A DNA stretch of 64,000 bases from Trissonchulus latispiculum. Taxonomy: Eukaryota; Nematoda; Enoplea; Enoplida; Ironidae. The stretch covers positions 1 through 64,000 of the forward strand of contig JASAND010007697.1 of NCBI GenBank assembly GCA_030248195.1, given 5' to 3'. The notes below the pieces were generated by a model, which was given only the letters and a program-made list of their open reading frames with translations, was not told the origin of the DNA and ran no database searches. Shown here piece after piece: positions 36,480-48,370 of this stretch; position 1 is the first letter of the stretch; every line of letters begins with the position of its first letter. The position numbers and the translations under genes were made by a program.

Positions 36480-39400
36480 CCATCTGTTGTCCTTGAGAAC
36501 TGCCGTGTCAAGAGGAATTGCTGGAGAACCAGTGAACCAGAGAGTTTAGATCTATGTCCCCTCACTGATTCTGTCGATGGATTTCAGCGTGATAGGAAAC
36601 TCTAAAGCAGCCTAAGGTATTCTGACCGGCCTCTGATTTCCACATAGGATAAGCGCAGTTGTATTGAAAGGATACAAAACGAAAGCATGCTTTACTCCAA
36701 CTCCTTAGTTACAATTTTTGGTAACGTTGACAAAATCAAGAATTTTTCAAAGTATTTGGATGGGGCTTTTATACCAAAAATTGCGCTTAAGACAACAACT
36801 TACGCAATCGTTGATACCAAAAAGTAACGGCTAATATAGATTACTAGATTAAAATGAAGAAAATGAAATGTGATCGAGCTTCAATTTGTCGTACGATCCG
36901 CTGTCAGCGAAATGCCAATCTAAAATTTATAATTTATGCAAATGAGATCTGTAAAAATGACCATAGCAAGCTGGATTTCTTGTTTCAAATGAAAGGTCAC
37001 GTGAAAGTCCTGGCAAGTTCCCAATTTAGAAAAAGAAATCGTCAAAATCGAGTTTAGCTGGGCTGGTGAGCACAGTTTGATTTTGTTTACGGAGGAACCC
37101 AGGATTTCCGCGGGTTCTGGGTTCCTACGAAGAAGAGAAATGAGAGAAATTTTCTTGAGAATTGCATTCACGAATTCTTGAGTTTCCGGATTCATAATAC
37201 ACCTGTAGTATCAGCCACACTCCTGGCTGTAATGAAATTTTAAATTTTAAATTAAGATCAACTTTAAGTTTCTTAAGGTCGCACTTCCCTTACATTCAGT
37301 CCAGTTTGGAAAGCTGTAACTTACCCAATATTGAGAGTTATGAATTAAGCCACATATCAAAATGAAGTTCTACATCTTCTATGTCCTTTGGTATCACTGA
37401 AACCAGTCTACCTTGTTTGTATTGGTTGCAAACTTACCAAACGTAGCCACAATTTTCGACCAAATTTTTTTCTGAAAAATTTTTACGCAACAACAAAATG
37501 GCAGTATGTGTTTCTGAAATAATTTGCCAGGGTCGGTTTTTTGATTTTGCCAAAATATCGTTTCAGTATACAGAAATTGAGCATTTTCTGAAAATTTGGC
37601 ATTTTATCCAACTTTGAAAAATCATTGCTCTGATTGGAGGCTGATAAAGAGAAAATTAAAAAACCGTCCCGGGCAAATTGTCCAAGCCTACTATGCGGTA
37701 TATATATCTTTTACATCCACCCATTGGTTGTGGAACAATGTTCGGTCAGAAAAATTTGGCCGCAATTTGACAAAATCAGTTATTCGCCCAGAACTTTAGG
37801 CTCATTCAGTGTACAGGGCTCTAATTAACCTAATTTGTGCCTCTTTTCAAGCTCTTTAAGTTGAATATTAACTTGTCTACACTTGTAGTGTACACTGGCT
37901 CCAATTACACAAAACCTTTTTTCAGCAAGATCGTGTCAAAAATAACCAATTTTCGAGCAAAAATGTTTCAAAAATTCACTGCTTCAAAACGATAAGAGCT
38001 AGAGACTAATGTCTAAAAGCAAGGTTGTCGAATACATAATAAGCTTTAAAATGATTATAGTCGCTGGGCATAATTTTCTATATATAGTTCTAGAACTTCA
38101 AATTTTTGTTTCTCACTGTGCATGAATGTTATGAAGCTGGCGTGTTTACAGGGCGTTTATTATCATTCCCGATGCATTTTCTGAAAATTTGAATGAAATC
38201 GGGCAATAATTGCACTTTCTGCAACTATATCTGCACGTAAGGGGAGCACGACCTTAAAGCGAAGGGATCATTAAGACGGCATTCCGGCATTTCCCAGAAA
38301 TCGGAAAAGTTCGAACGTTCACTAGAGTTTTCTGAACTGTAGGATCAACAACACAGCTGTAATAAAATTTCAAATTAAAATTAAACTAATTCAAATTAAA
38401 TTAAATTAATTGCGACAACCTTACATGGTTGGAGTAGAAACTGGATTTCATCATTGGACAATATAAGAAAACGGGAATTTGAATCAGCATGAATTTAATT
38501 CGCACTCGCTCAGAATCTGGTCTAATGCCATTCGCGAAGAAATGAAATCGATTTTTAACAGGAGGTTTCCTGTTCTGGAATTTTGCAAACGGAAAATTCC
38601 CACGCTGAACATCTGTTCAAGCGATTTCAGCGAAACCAGTTGGACATTGCGTTATCATTTTTTATAGACATATATGAATTATGAATGTTTAGATGTATTT
38701 CGACTCTCGAAATGGAGTTTTCCACAAAACGGGTTTTAGTTTCAGTCTCTAGGGTGAAAGTCGTGACTCCTACAGAAGGGAAAAGTGAGCGAAAAGTAAT
38801 CAAGTAAATTATTTGGCTAAATGGTTCCTGAGTTTCCACGTCTGAAGAGTTTTACTTTTACGATAAATCGAGGATTATTTATTTTCAGACTTTCGACGAG
38901 CCTGCAACACACAGCTTCGTCTTGGACGAGGCAGGTCGATTTGATTGTACTTCTAAACTCAGTTAATTTCACTTTCTACCGCAACTTCTGTGAAGTCTCG
39001 GGTATAATTCAATGACTCAAGCTTTTCACAGAACGAAATCTTTCATACATTGCTTAAGATTTGGATTACATCAAATACGAAATTTGGTATTTTGGTTCAG
39101 GTCATCGGGTTTGTGAACTAACGACGGTCAAGTGGGAAGTACGTCGTAAGGATGGCTGGATGGATGGCTGGTTTTTTAGAATAAGCTTTAAAAGCTCACT
39201 GCCTTTCTGTGAATCGAAGTAGACTGCTAAGACTGCTAACATTTGCTGGTCCACAGATTCGAAAAAGTTGTTCATTTCTTTCTGTCTTTAGTAATTTTTA
39301 CAAGGAGGAGCACTTTAGCTAACAGCTTATTTGGAGACGAAACGCAAACGCAAGCGACTGCAACAAATTCAGGGTGCTAGGTGAAAGCAAATATTTGTTA

Positions 39401-40790
39401 TTTGGTTAGTTTCGCAGTCATCGTCCAACTAGCAACAAAACAGAACACGGTTTGCAATGTTTCGGGACAATTTTAACAAACTTTTGAGTATAAAAGGGAA
39501 AAGAAATGGGGAACTGGGGTTGGGGGCTCGAGACCCCATTCCCGGGACCAAAATGGTTTTCTCACGCCAAAATTAGTCTCTATTGATTCTGATTATTGTT
39601 TCACTTTGATTCCTATCAGTTCCTTCAGTAGAAACTGTGAATGGTAAAAAAGCAGGTTGGCCAGAAAATAAATATACTTTGAATACAAGAATATAAAAAG
39701 TAAAGTCCTTACTTTGAGAAAAAAATTAATAATGACAATCAATAATGCATATGTAACTGCGCATAGACATAAACGTTTCGCTGGAAAACTTCCATGAACA
39801 AATGGCAGCATTCACATTTATAATATGCAAATGAGCCTGAAATTTTGTATCACTAATGAAATAATTTAATACTCGAAATATTCTTTACTTTGTGGACACA
39901 GTGGAATTTAGTTTGCAGAATTTAAGATTAAAATAAAACGCTTAATATATAATTAATGTTTAAAGGAATTATTTTTGATTTTTGAGTTTTTGAGGATGTT
40001 TAAGATTCCAGCTAATATCCGATTTTGCAATAATGTGTTTTGTCAAGTTCGAGTACATGAACGGGTTTTTTGGCTTTAATAAGGCTATCTGTATTTTGTT
40101 TTTTCAGTCATTTAAATTGGATCATCTATTCATATTTCTGAAGTTTTGTATAATATGTCTTTTTGTTTACATATTTCTACTCTTTTGTAGTATTTTGTAT
40201 TCGTATCAGTTTATTTAGCATTTGCCGGTATTTGTAGTTTGAAGTGGAATTCTGTGTTCAGTTATTTTTCTTTTTCTTCTTTTCAAATAAACACCGTGAA
40301 CTCCTGCTGTAAACAGGGAAACAAACAGAAAGGGTGACAGGGAAACAAACAGAAAGGGTGACCGAGTCTGGAGCACGATCTGCCCGAACTAAGTTATACC
40401 TGAATTCATCAGAACTACGAACAGACATGTACAGAAGGGGACGTTTTTAGGGGTGAACTGGCAGCCGAAGGACGCCGAACATCCGGTTTTTTTCGGGTTT
40501 TGGCGACAAAACCGGAAAAAACCGGATTTAGGAGGGGGGTGAAGGACCCATAAGGCGCAGAGCTGTTGGTCGGGGGAGGGTGAAACCCCTTCCCCAACCC
40601 CCTCCCCAAGCACTTGTATGGCTACGAACATTTTCAGAAAAGAATGGATAGCTAGATGTTTCAGTTTTAAGTAACGAGTTATTAGATTTTTGAGTGCAAT
40701 TTTAGTATAGCGACAACGAGAGTGCTGCTGCCGGCTGAAACAAGTTTTCACAAGCAAAATACAGTTTGACTTTGTTATTTGTACCTAAAA
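36480..40790. repeat. Right arm of inverted repeat IR2
   Basis: Reverse complement of 22,860-30,560, shorter because it lacks the three insertions of the left arm. It alone contains the TTAA element at 37,277-38,253; the left arm is empty at the matching place near 29,520. A short direct duplication of GGGAAACAAACAGAAAGGGT lies at 40,316-40,362. A GGGGGTGAAGG/CCCCTCCC-rich block (40,525-40,610) interrupts the homology. No gene. Confidence 0.85.
37277..38253. mobile_element. TTAA-flanked non-autonomous element, full copy in IR2
   Basis: A 977 bp element between TTAA at 37,273-37,276 and 38,254-38,257, with ends GGTCGCACTTCCCTTAC and GTAAGGGGAGCACGACC. It is the reverse complement of copy 1 at 5,931-6,905 over its full length and colinear with the truncated copy at 6,910. 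The IR2 left arm lacks it, giving an empty site. Probably a piggyBac-type MITE; no transposase. Confidence 0.8.
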
Positions 40791-41784
40791 ACTACAAATG
40801 TTAGTTCGTTTGCGTCGTAAGTAGAAATAACTTGTTGCCAGTCTATCACGTTGCAAATTTTAATTTTCGTGGCGAATTTTGTTTTTCGGGCCGAAGGTGC
40901 TGCAGTATATCTGAGCTTCGTTCGTTTTTACACTTGAGTTCAATACAATGAGTTCAACACTTGACCGACCTACCCAGTCTGCGTTTCGTTCGTTTTTACA
41001 CTTGAGTTCAATACAATGAGTTCAACAGTTGACCTACCTAGCCACTGCACGGTACAACCTCAACTGATTGAATTCCGCCATCTTGAATTAGTTCAAACTC
41101 ATGAGTCATTTCAAGCCACGAAATTAGTTATCCATAATTTTAGATTGACCATTCGTAAAGTATTACTTATTCGCCCACAGGCTAATTTCTGCCTACCTAG
41201 ACTTAGGCTTAGCTCACTGGTACATCCTATATTCTACACTGTGATGCTCGCACAAATTATACTTTAATATTTTAGAGACGACGTATGGAAAGCGAATTAG
41301 AATTTGATTAGGTGAACGAAATGGACCTGGCCTTGTCTACCTAATTAATAATATTTACACTGTTCAAAGGTATACACCTACGACATGCCATTCCAGTCCT
41401 CAAACAATAAAAAACTCTGTGCATGAAAGATAGGCCTGTCGAACAGCTGTATTTGACTTTTGACATTTTATATTCTTATTCAGGCAACTAGCCATCTTAT
41501 TTTGGACTTTGATGGAATTAAATTGGCGTGACTAGATAAGTTAGCATGACAGTAGAATTTTGCAAATAGCATGGGAATAAATCCGAATGTTCATGTAAAT
41601 CGAAAAATGACAGATTTGTTGCGATTGCTCTGTTCTACCCCTTCTCAAGTGGATGATTAAACAACTTGCTTAAAAAGAAACTGGCACGATCTGTATAAAT
41701 TGACCACCATTTATAACTGTTTTGAGTTAGATTAAATATGTAGGTAACTGATATTACTGCTGATATCATTAGCTTTTATTTTAG
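40791..41784. other. Gap between IR2 and the zinc-finger-like exon
   Basis: A direct repeat of about 55 bp (TCGTTCGTTTTTACACTTGA to ACAATGAGTTCAACA) occurs at 40,918-40,962 and 40,987-41,031, the second ending in a small ATG frame (41,016-41,267) without recognisable domains. The remainder shows nothing I can support. Confidence 0.4.
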
Positions 41785-41979
41785 ATGCCACGCAAGTGTC
41801 AGATCTGTCAGCGACGATTTGCTGATAGTGGTAGTCTTGAGGAACATATATTGGTTAGCACAGATTATGCTGTCGTTACTGTGGAAAGCCTTTCTACAGT
41901 ACAGAAATGTCCAAAACCACGTAAGACTCCGCCACTTAAACCCACTTTTCGCTTTCCCACCCACCCAGCTTTCGTTTAA
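41785..41979 (+). CDS. Exon with partial C2H2 zinc finger
   Basis: The frame starts ATG right after TTTATTTTAG, so it could be a first coding exon or an internal exon beginning at the acceptor. It reads MPRKCQICQRRFADSGSLEE and then HIL, which fits C-x2-C-x3-F-x5-L-x2-H of a classical C2H2 finger, but the second His is missing. It continues with a basic Pro/Thr tail (KCPKPRKTPPLKPTFRFPTH) and stops 65 codons in. CPKPRKTPPLKP gives it a basic, possibly nuclear character. No neighbouring exon could be joined. Could be a remnant of a zinc-finger gene or of an element-borne finger. Confidence 0.4.
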   Translation: MPRKCQICQRRFADSGSLEEHILVSTDYAVVTVESLSTVQKCPKPRKTPPLKPTFRFPTHPAFV

Positions 41980-41984
41980 GGTGT

Positions 41985-42145
41985 AGGTAGGAAAGTGAGT
42001 TTTGCAAGGAAATATTTTAGGCGTAAGTAGGAATTTCAGTTTTGAGCTTTAGGCGTAAGTAGGATTTTGAGTTTTGTTATCTCTAGGCGGAAACATCAAA
42101 CGTTAGGCGTACGTAGGATAGGTGTAAGTAGGAATGGGAACAACC
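41985..42145 (+). repeat. Cluster of AGGCGTAAGTAGGA motifs
   Basis: Five imperfect copies of (A)GGCGTAAGTAGGA, separated by 20-50 bp of TTTTGAGTTTT-like sequence, directly after the zinc-finger-like exon. Each copy contains GTAAGT, a perfect splice-donor match. The motif is not seen elsewhere in the window. Confidence 0.6.
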
Positions 42146-43089
42146 GTCCCACCAGTAATAATGAATGGACTGAGCAACAAGGTGGAACAGGCCATAATCC
42201 TAATCTGATTGATGACACTTAATACTTTGTTTTAAGAAATACAGCGACGACACAATATCCCAATTTTCATACAACAACCATTCAGTATACTTTGCGCATG
42301 AAAGAGACACCAGTTGATTAGCTGGATTAGGCTTTTGGCATTTTATATCAAACTATGGTCAGATCTTTGACTTTTATTGGACGAAGTGTTCAAACACAGG
42401 ACAAAGTCAGAATTATTTTCGAATCACCAACTTTGGATTTCCCAATTGTTATTCCAGTACTGTCACCCAAAGAAATGTAATGTAATGTATGTAATGCTAT
42501 GTAATGCGTCTGTCAAAATACTATGTTAGGAAACTACGTGATTTTAGCAAATTTCTACTTACAAGTTTTGTTTTTAAGTAAAAATAAATTTATGTAGATT
42601 CTACGTAAATCTTGTAGTTTGAGTAAAGAAATATGCTGTGAATTAACAACGAGTTGTGCTCAAAATTATGTTTGTTTATGCAAAATGTCGACATAAATTT
42701 ATGATGTAGGAAAAGTTGGCATAACATAATTTTTAAACATTACTAGTGACCTTTAAAAACTGTGAACATTTTATTTTAAAGTTCACTTTTATTTGCGCAG
42801 ATTCTGCAATCTTTATGACAACTAAAAACTTTTAACGCAAAAATCCTTGTAGCGCCTTCATATTTAGCACTACTGATGTGTATATTCGTTTATTCTTTGT
42901 TATAGGAACATGGAAGACAGTGGCGACAAACGGAGGCATTCCCTTTTATTTCTATTGACTGATTGCTTTATTCCCAATGCTTTATATTGCCCTATTCCTC
43001 ATTCCTATGTTGCCCTCTTCCTTATCAAGAGTACATAATATAAGAGTGTCGCTGAAAAAGAATCTGGAGTCCGTTTTTAGAATCTACAT
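42146..43089. other. No gene seen
   Basis: AT-rich sequence with a short repeated ATGTAATGTA motif near 42,475-42,505. Nothing supports a gene. Confidence 0.4.
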
Positions 43090-44115
43090 TTCGTTAGCTC
43101 AGTATAAGCTTACAACTTAAACTTACACTTTAGCTTGTATCAACCTAACAAAAAGCTAAATCGAAAAACGGTCTTCAGTTTCGTCGTCAGCGACTCAGAA
43201 AACCCCTATATGCAACTTTTCAGTAAAATCGGTGACAAAACATTTTTCGGTTTCCCTTGGTCCCCCCTTGCGAATCGAAAAAATAGAATCTCGCAATATC
43301 AAAAAATTTTGCTATAATTGAACTAAGCATGGTCGAAAGCATACCCATACCAAATTTCAGCTCAATTGGTCAAGTTTTAAGAATTTTGAGTGGTGGGGGT
43401 AATCTGGAAAAGACCCCCAAGCTACTTCCAAAAGATATAACATTGAGCAAATTTTGAGCAATCCAAATTTCAAAGATGCAGTCCTTTAAAAGGTATTAAA
43501 TCTCAACAGTAAATCATTGAAATTCTAAAAACGACATGCATTTTCTAAAATTAGACAATAGTATGGGTCTACCCTCTATCGTACGGACCCTCTAACATTC
43601 AACACTCACTCGGTTTCCACATAAAGTGTGTTTAGAGACAGAATACAAACAATTGGTTCAGAGAATCCAAACAATATAAACAACAGAAAAACAAAAGCCA
43701 AGTAGGAATTTTCATAAAAGTCTAAGGATTCCTCCTCTCCTGCTCCTTACATCCTATCTACGTTTCTGTCCAGCGCCCTTTAGCTTCCCCAAATTTTTCG
43801 ATTCCATATACTGCCAATCATATTACTCGGTTGGAATGACCTCACGCAAATGGTACGGATTCTAAAATCCAACAGTATATCTACAAGACCTACATAGCGT
43901 TCCGGGTCTTGTCTCGATTACCCCCCACCACTCAAAACTTGAGCAATTGAGCTAAATGTGATCCCGGTATGTTTTCGACCACGCTGAGTTCAATTATGGC
44001 AAAAATTTTCGATTTCGCGAAATTCGATCTTTTTCAGTTAGCAATGGAACCGAACCGGAAGAACCGAAAAATTTGTTGGCCTGAAGAGCTAAAACTGCCA
44101 GATCAAGCTTAGGTA
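43090..44115. mobile_element. Foldback element, about 1 kb
   Basis: The arms match as inverted repeats. 43,240-43,440 (CGAAAAAATAGAATCTCGC, AATTGAACTAAGCATGGTCG, GAGTGGTGGGGGTAATC) pairs with 43,895-44,045 in reverse complement, and outer blocks around GTATAAGCTTAC and GTAAGCTTGATC-like sequence pair near 43,105 and 44,105. The interior (43,450-43,890) has no protein-like frame. Termini are approximate. Confidence 0.65.
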
Positions 44116-44601
44116 CAGGCTAACAACGCACGTATAATAAAATAATAAATCAATAATTTGGACAAATTTCAACCATGAATGCGTTAAAAGAACACCGCTG
44201 GAAAAGTATTTTCTTTGTTTAACGTCTCCCAAATTTGTTACGTAGCTCAGAAACGTAGCTCACTTAAGCTACGTTTATTTGAGCTGCGTTTCGAAACGGA
44301 AACTATGATTGGTAATGAGATTTTTGTTACTTGACTAAATTGTAAATGTCAGCAGTTTTTGTAAGCGTGTTTTCACTATAAGTCTGCACGATTATAAGTA
44401 AATATACCAGTGCATGCTGTATACCTTCTTGCTGTTTGCAGCATATGATTTACAAGTGTATGTTTGGCATCATACAACAGAAAACCGTTACAAAAAGCAG
44501 CTTGCTTAGCGCCTCAGCAAAAGAATAGGCTAACGGCTAACGTAGATCTGCCCTTTTGTATTATAAAAACAAAAGCAGCTGAATATGAAGTTCTAAGCAG
44601 G

Positions 44602-44970
44602 TAAAAAAGGTAAAGGTAACCCCCGGAGAATTCTCCTACCCTTGTCAAGGTCTAGGGTGCCGGTGCTCATCCCCGGATACACAGCCCTTGAGCCAGGAGT
44701 GCCACCTCGAATGATGACTACAACCGTGGAGGAGGGGCCAGCTCCTCAAGGCAGATGCCCTACACGGTCTCCTGTTACCTTCCCACATAAGTGGTACCCA
44801 TTTACCGACCAGTTAAGGATGGATAGTTGGGTTGACTAGAGTCCACGGCGAACCGATATGTGCTTAGTCCCTTGCTCAAGGGGATTTGTGAAAGCCTTGT
44901 GGAAACGGGGATTCGAACCTCGGACTATCGTATCCAAAGTCGAACGCTTTAACCACTCGGCCAGCACGCC
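44602..44970 (-). mobile_element. tRNA-derived SINE with 9 bp target duplication
   Basis: Read on minus, the 5' end is tRNA-like: GGCGTGCTGGCCGAGTGGTT contains an A box (TGGCCGAGTGG), and GAGGTTCGAATCCCC contains a B box (GGTTCGAATCC), with spacing and a variable arm typical of a class II (Ser/Leu) tRNA. About 280 bp of unique body follow, with a CCTTTACC-type tail. Perfect CTAAGCAGG target duplications flank it (44,593-44,601 and 44,971-44,979). The frames on either strand are not coding. SINEs are copied by a partner LINE, not seen here. Confidence 0.9.
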
Positions 44971-45049
44971 CTAAGCAGGGCTTCGTTTTAATCTACGTTT
45001 ATAAAATTGAGCTCCGATATGTATTTGGTGGACGTTCCAATGGTACATG

Positions 45050-45690
45050 TGAAGGAATTGAAAACAGACTCAAAACATAAGGATCTTTCCCACAATATTC
45101 CCCAGCACAAATAAAATTAACGACTCAGGCAATTGTTATTATACTTTGAAGGTTGGTTAGTGGATTAAATACAAAAATGTGAAAAAATTTGAAAAATTTA
45201 AAAATGAAAATTTTTTAATTTTTGTAATTTTTACGTTCATCGGATAGAATCGGACACGCTGATTATTTTTTATTCTTGCAGTAACTTCTAAAAATGCTTA
45301 GTTCGTTTGCTACAACTGTTAAAACTTTGAAGATCAAAGTAAAATGCCGCCTTTTGAATTACATTGCAGGTTAGGCGGAGTTTGTCTATGACCACCAAAC
45401 TTAAATAGCTGTAGCGAACGGAAAATGTATTTTCAGAAGTTACTGCAGTGACGAAATGATCGGCGAGTTCGATTCAACCTGATAAACGTAAAAATGTTTA
45501 ATTTAGTTTGTTTTTAAAAACGTCAAACTTTTTTAAAATTTAATATTTTTGAATTTTTTTAGATTTTCGTATTAGTTAGATTACTTAGATTAGTCCTTCA
45601 AAGTATTAGTGAATTTAGCTGAGTCGTGAACATTATTTTGGGGACATTGTGGAAAAGATCCAAACATAAATGGAACCACCTCTTTAGGAT
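45050..45690. mobile_element. Foldback element, about 640 bp
   Basis: Nearly the whole segment is one inverted repeat centred near 45,375. The outer block AGGATCTTTCCCACAAT (45,080) pairs with the inverse of ATTGTGGAAAAGATCC (45,646). Inner pairs include CAGTAACTTCTAAAAATG with CATTTTCAGAAGTTACTG, and ACGTTCATCGGATAGA with its inverse at 45,480. No coding content. It lies 80 bp beyond the SINE. Confidence 0.75.
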
Positions 45691-46625
45691 TACATAAGGT
45701 ACAATCTAGGTACACTAACTTAATGTCAATGAAAATAATTATATCCCACACATTCATACCACGTACACGTACAGTTTATCTACTAAATAAAGTTTAATTA
45801 AAATCTGGAAGTGGGCAAAAATTCTTAGCTCACTCCTGACCCGGAACACCCAGATCATTGAACCTACCCACTCTGCCAATACCAGTCACCTGTGGAAAAT
45901 CATTTGACCCATATGAACTTTTTAGACCCCGTCTCAAAGTTTCAAAGATTACGGCTTTAGAGCTTTGTGCATATTTCAAAAACCTCTTTTGATAATGCAA
46001 AACCAAAAAGTGTAGACTTAGAGTTCGAAAAGCAGGGATTGTATACTAGCAACAATATTTGATTTTGTTATGCAAAACCATACTATACTAATAGGCTATA
46101 CTGCTGAAACCACCTATGGAAGTTTGCAGCCATAATTACATTGTTATCAAGTATTGTTATTAATTTCCGTTACTAATTTCTGCAATTATTTTCCGTTATT
46201 CAATTACGGTCACCATGCCAGTTACATGGCTTGGGGGATGATCGAACGCGGTGTCATGAACTATGAAGAAGCTATGAAGTTAAAGTATACAACAAAGAAA
46301 AAAGTATTTTTGGATCTCAGACGGGAGTAAGACTCCGGGTATGTCTACTTAGAAGAAACTCAGAACCATACAAAATCCTAAAATTATACTAAGTTTGAAC
46401 TAAAACTAAATCGCGACAACAATTGAATGTATCTATGTGGTCTAGTCATCAGGCCGTTAAGCCAGTTTTAACAATAATTATAATAATATTCACACAGTTT
46501 AATTATCGTATTTTAGCAACCCTGAAATGTTCTAACAAATAATGTGCAATTTGTTTAATGCTATGCTGTGCAGCCCCTCAACAGCTGATAACGTAATACG
46601 ACACTACCTAATAATGTATTTGTAG
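45691..46625. other. No gene seen upstream of copy C
   Basis: AT-rich sequence with no convincing frame. The edge of the foldback element lies at its start. It may contain the promoter or first exon of copy C, but nothing identifiable. Confidence 0.4.
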
Positions 46626-47893
46626 GTCTACCATTGCACAGGAAACCTTGCCTCAGGACGGAGAACCGGAATCCTTCTCATCGTGAACTCATGCATTGGG
46701 CCATAGTCTGGTCTACGAGGAAAAAAAGAGGAAAAATACATTGCACACCTTTTGTCCAAGATTCAGCCAAACATGGATTCCAAAGATGTGACAGCAGATT
46801 TGATTCTCATGAGAAATTTTGATAGGCTAGAAAAGCTAGTTTTAGCTGCATGCATAATGAATTGCCCAATCTGATATCCACAATTAGTAATTAATAATCT
46901 ATAATTAATGAAGTTGAAATAAACTGTCCTATTTTTGTTTCAGAAGAAGTTGGTCAACGGCCTAATTCGTGGTAAATGTCATTTGTCTAGTTTCAAATTC
47001 GTCAGAACTGCATTGAACCAACGAAGGAAGAAACGAAATCAAAAGGATGATTAGACACCGGGGCCTGCATCTGTCGCGAAATTTGGAAGTGCTCGATCTT
47101 GGTGATTGCAGCCTGAGCGATACGTCAGAGTTATATAAAAGGTTAACTAGCAAATCACAAAACCTATTAGCTTGCATTAATCCAGTGGCAAACGCTTATA
47201 ATTGCAAAATTAACTGTATTTAGTGTAGTATTTAATACTTAGTAATTAATAGGTTCTACTATTTCCAGGATGTACTGCCTGCCATTAGTGACTTGTAGAA
47301 ACTGGTTGCGTTGACAATTGGGATTAACAAGCTTACACACCAGCCAGTGGTAGCGTTACCTAATTCTGTAATCCATTTCTAATGAATTCTATAATCTATT
47401 CGTAAGAGAACATCTTTCCTTGCCGTAACCAATCGACAGTTCACTAAACCTAACAATCGAAAGCTCCCATAATAAGAACTAAAATTATAGCAATAATAAT
47501 AGTAACAGAGCAATAAATAATGCTAATAACGTCAATAATAATGATAATAAATAATGATAATCTATTATCCATAATTCAATATGTAGGCAATAGCTCAAAG
47601 GTAATGGGTATGAGAGTTCACTGCTAATGCTTAAATAAATTTTTATATGTTTGCGTGGAATTTATTATTTTATATATGAATATATTTGTTGTTTATTGGA
47701 AGAAATATTTTTCAGAGAGGCATTACGTCCCCAAGCCTGTGCCCGTCTGATTTTAAACAAGGTGGCATTTGACCCAATGGGCATACCATTATGGGGCCCA
47801 GTCTATTAGTCATAGATATCGCCCAATCTGCTGACCGGACAACAAAGTCGTTTATGATAATCCAGAAAATCCACCTTACGTTTCATTACCAGG

Positions 47894-47947
<54 letters not shown>

Positions 47948-48216
47948 TATCCATCCAAAAAAAGTAAACAGAGTCTAAAGTAACAGCTGTACTGCTTTAT
48001 ATTGATTCTACATAAGTGTAGTTGAAATTCGCCGGTTCCCAAGTCCTTGCTTCGTTTACTAGAATAACAAAACCGTGAGCAATAATACATTACTAATACG
48101 CAAATTTACAGCACTTACTAACACTAACATTAATCAGTATTAAATCATATATAGTTTTGCAAGGTTCTGATGATAGAAGAAATCCCTGCAGACTGAAAGT
48201 GCCAGCAATATGCTTT
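46626..48216 (+). pseudogene. LRR-family copy C with CARD-like exons
   Basis: Exon a (from 46,626, after TTTGTAG) shows HRELMHWAIVWS, then after a shift YIAHLLSKIQPNMDSKDVTA and RLEKLVLAA. Exon b (46,944 to about 47,130, after TTTCAG) shows KKLVNGLIRGKCHLSSFKF and VRTALN, then shifted to EGRNEIKRMIRHRGLHLSRN and LEVLDLGDCSLSDTSE, equivalent to copy B's first exon. Exon c (47,269 to about 47,365) is DVLPAISDL, stop, KLVALTIGINKLTHQ, equivalent to B's second exon. Introns and exons for the remaining LRRs are deleted; the intron resumes as in gene D. The Tyr/Pro exon (47,716-47,892) has a TAG and a one-base insertion, and the NPC exon (48,164-48,216) follows. The next acceptor (TTTTTTCAG, 48,362-48,370) leads straight into GAAACT repeats instead of the last exon. 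A clear pseudogene that preserves 5' exons absent from the other copies. The death-fold call rests on helix pattern only. Confidence 0.6.
47894..47947 (+). repeat. (TA)n microsatellite in copy C intron
   Basis: About 25 TA units beginning immediately at the donor of the Tyr/Pro exon of copy C. The D and E introns lack the expansion at this position. Confidence 0.95.
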
Positions 48217-48370
48217 GTAAGTAATATAGGTTCTAGCCTTTACATATGGACACAGCTGGTGTAAAACTAAACTCCTGCCAAAGTTTTAGAATATATTATA
48301 AAATTGTTGTAATTAGACCTGTCTAAATTCACCATATCCTAAATGGAACTGTCTGCCTAATGTTTTTTCA

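Noticed and set aside
44890..44970. A functional Ser/Leu tRNA gene
   Set aside because: The tRNA-like part continues into a 280 bp body with a tail and target duplication, so it is the head of a SINE.
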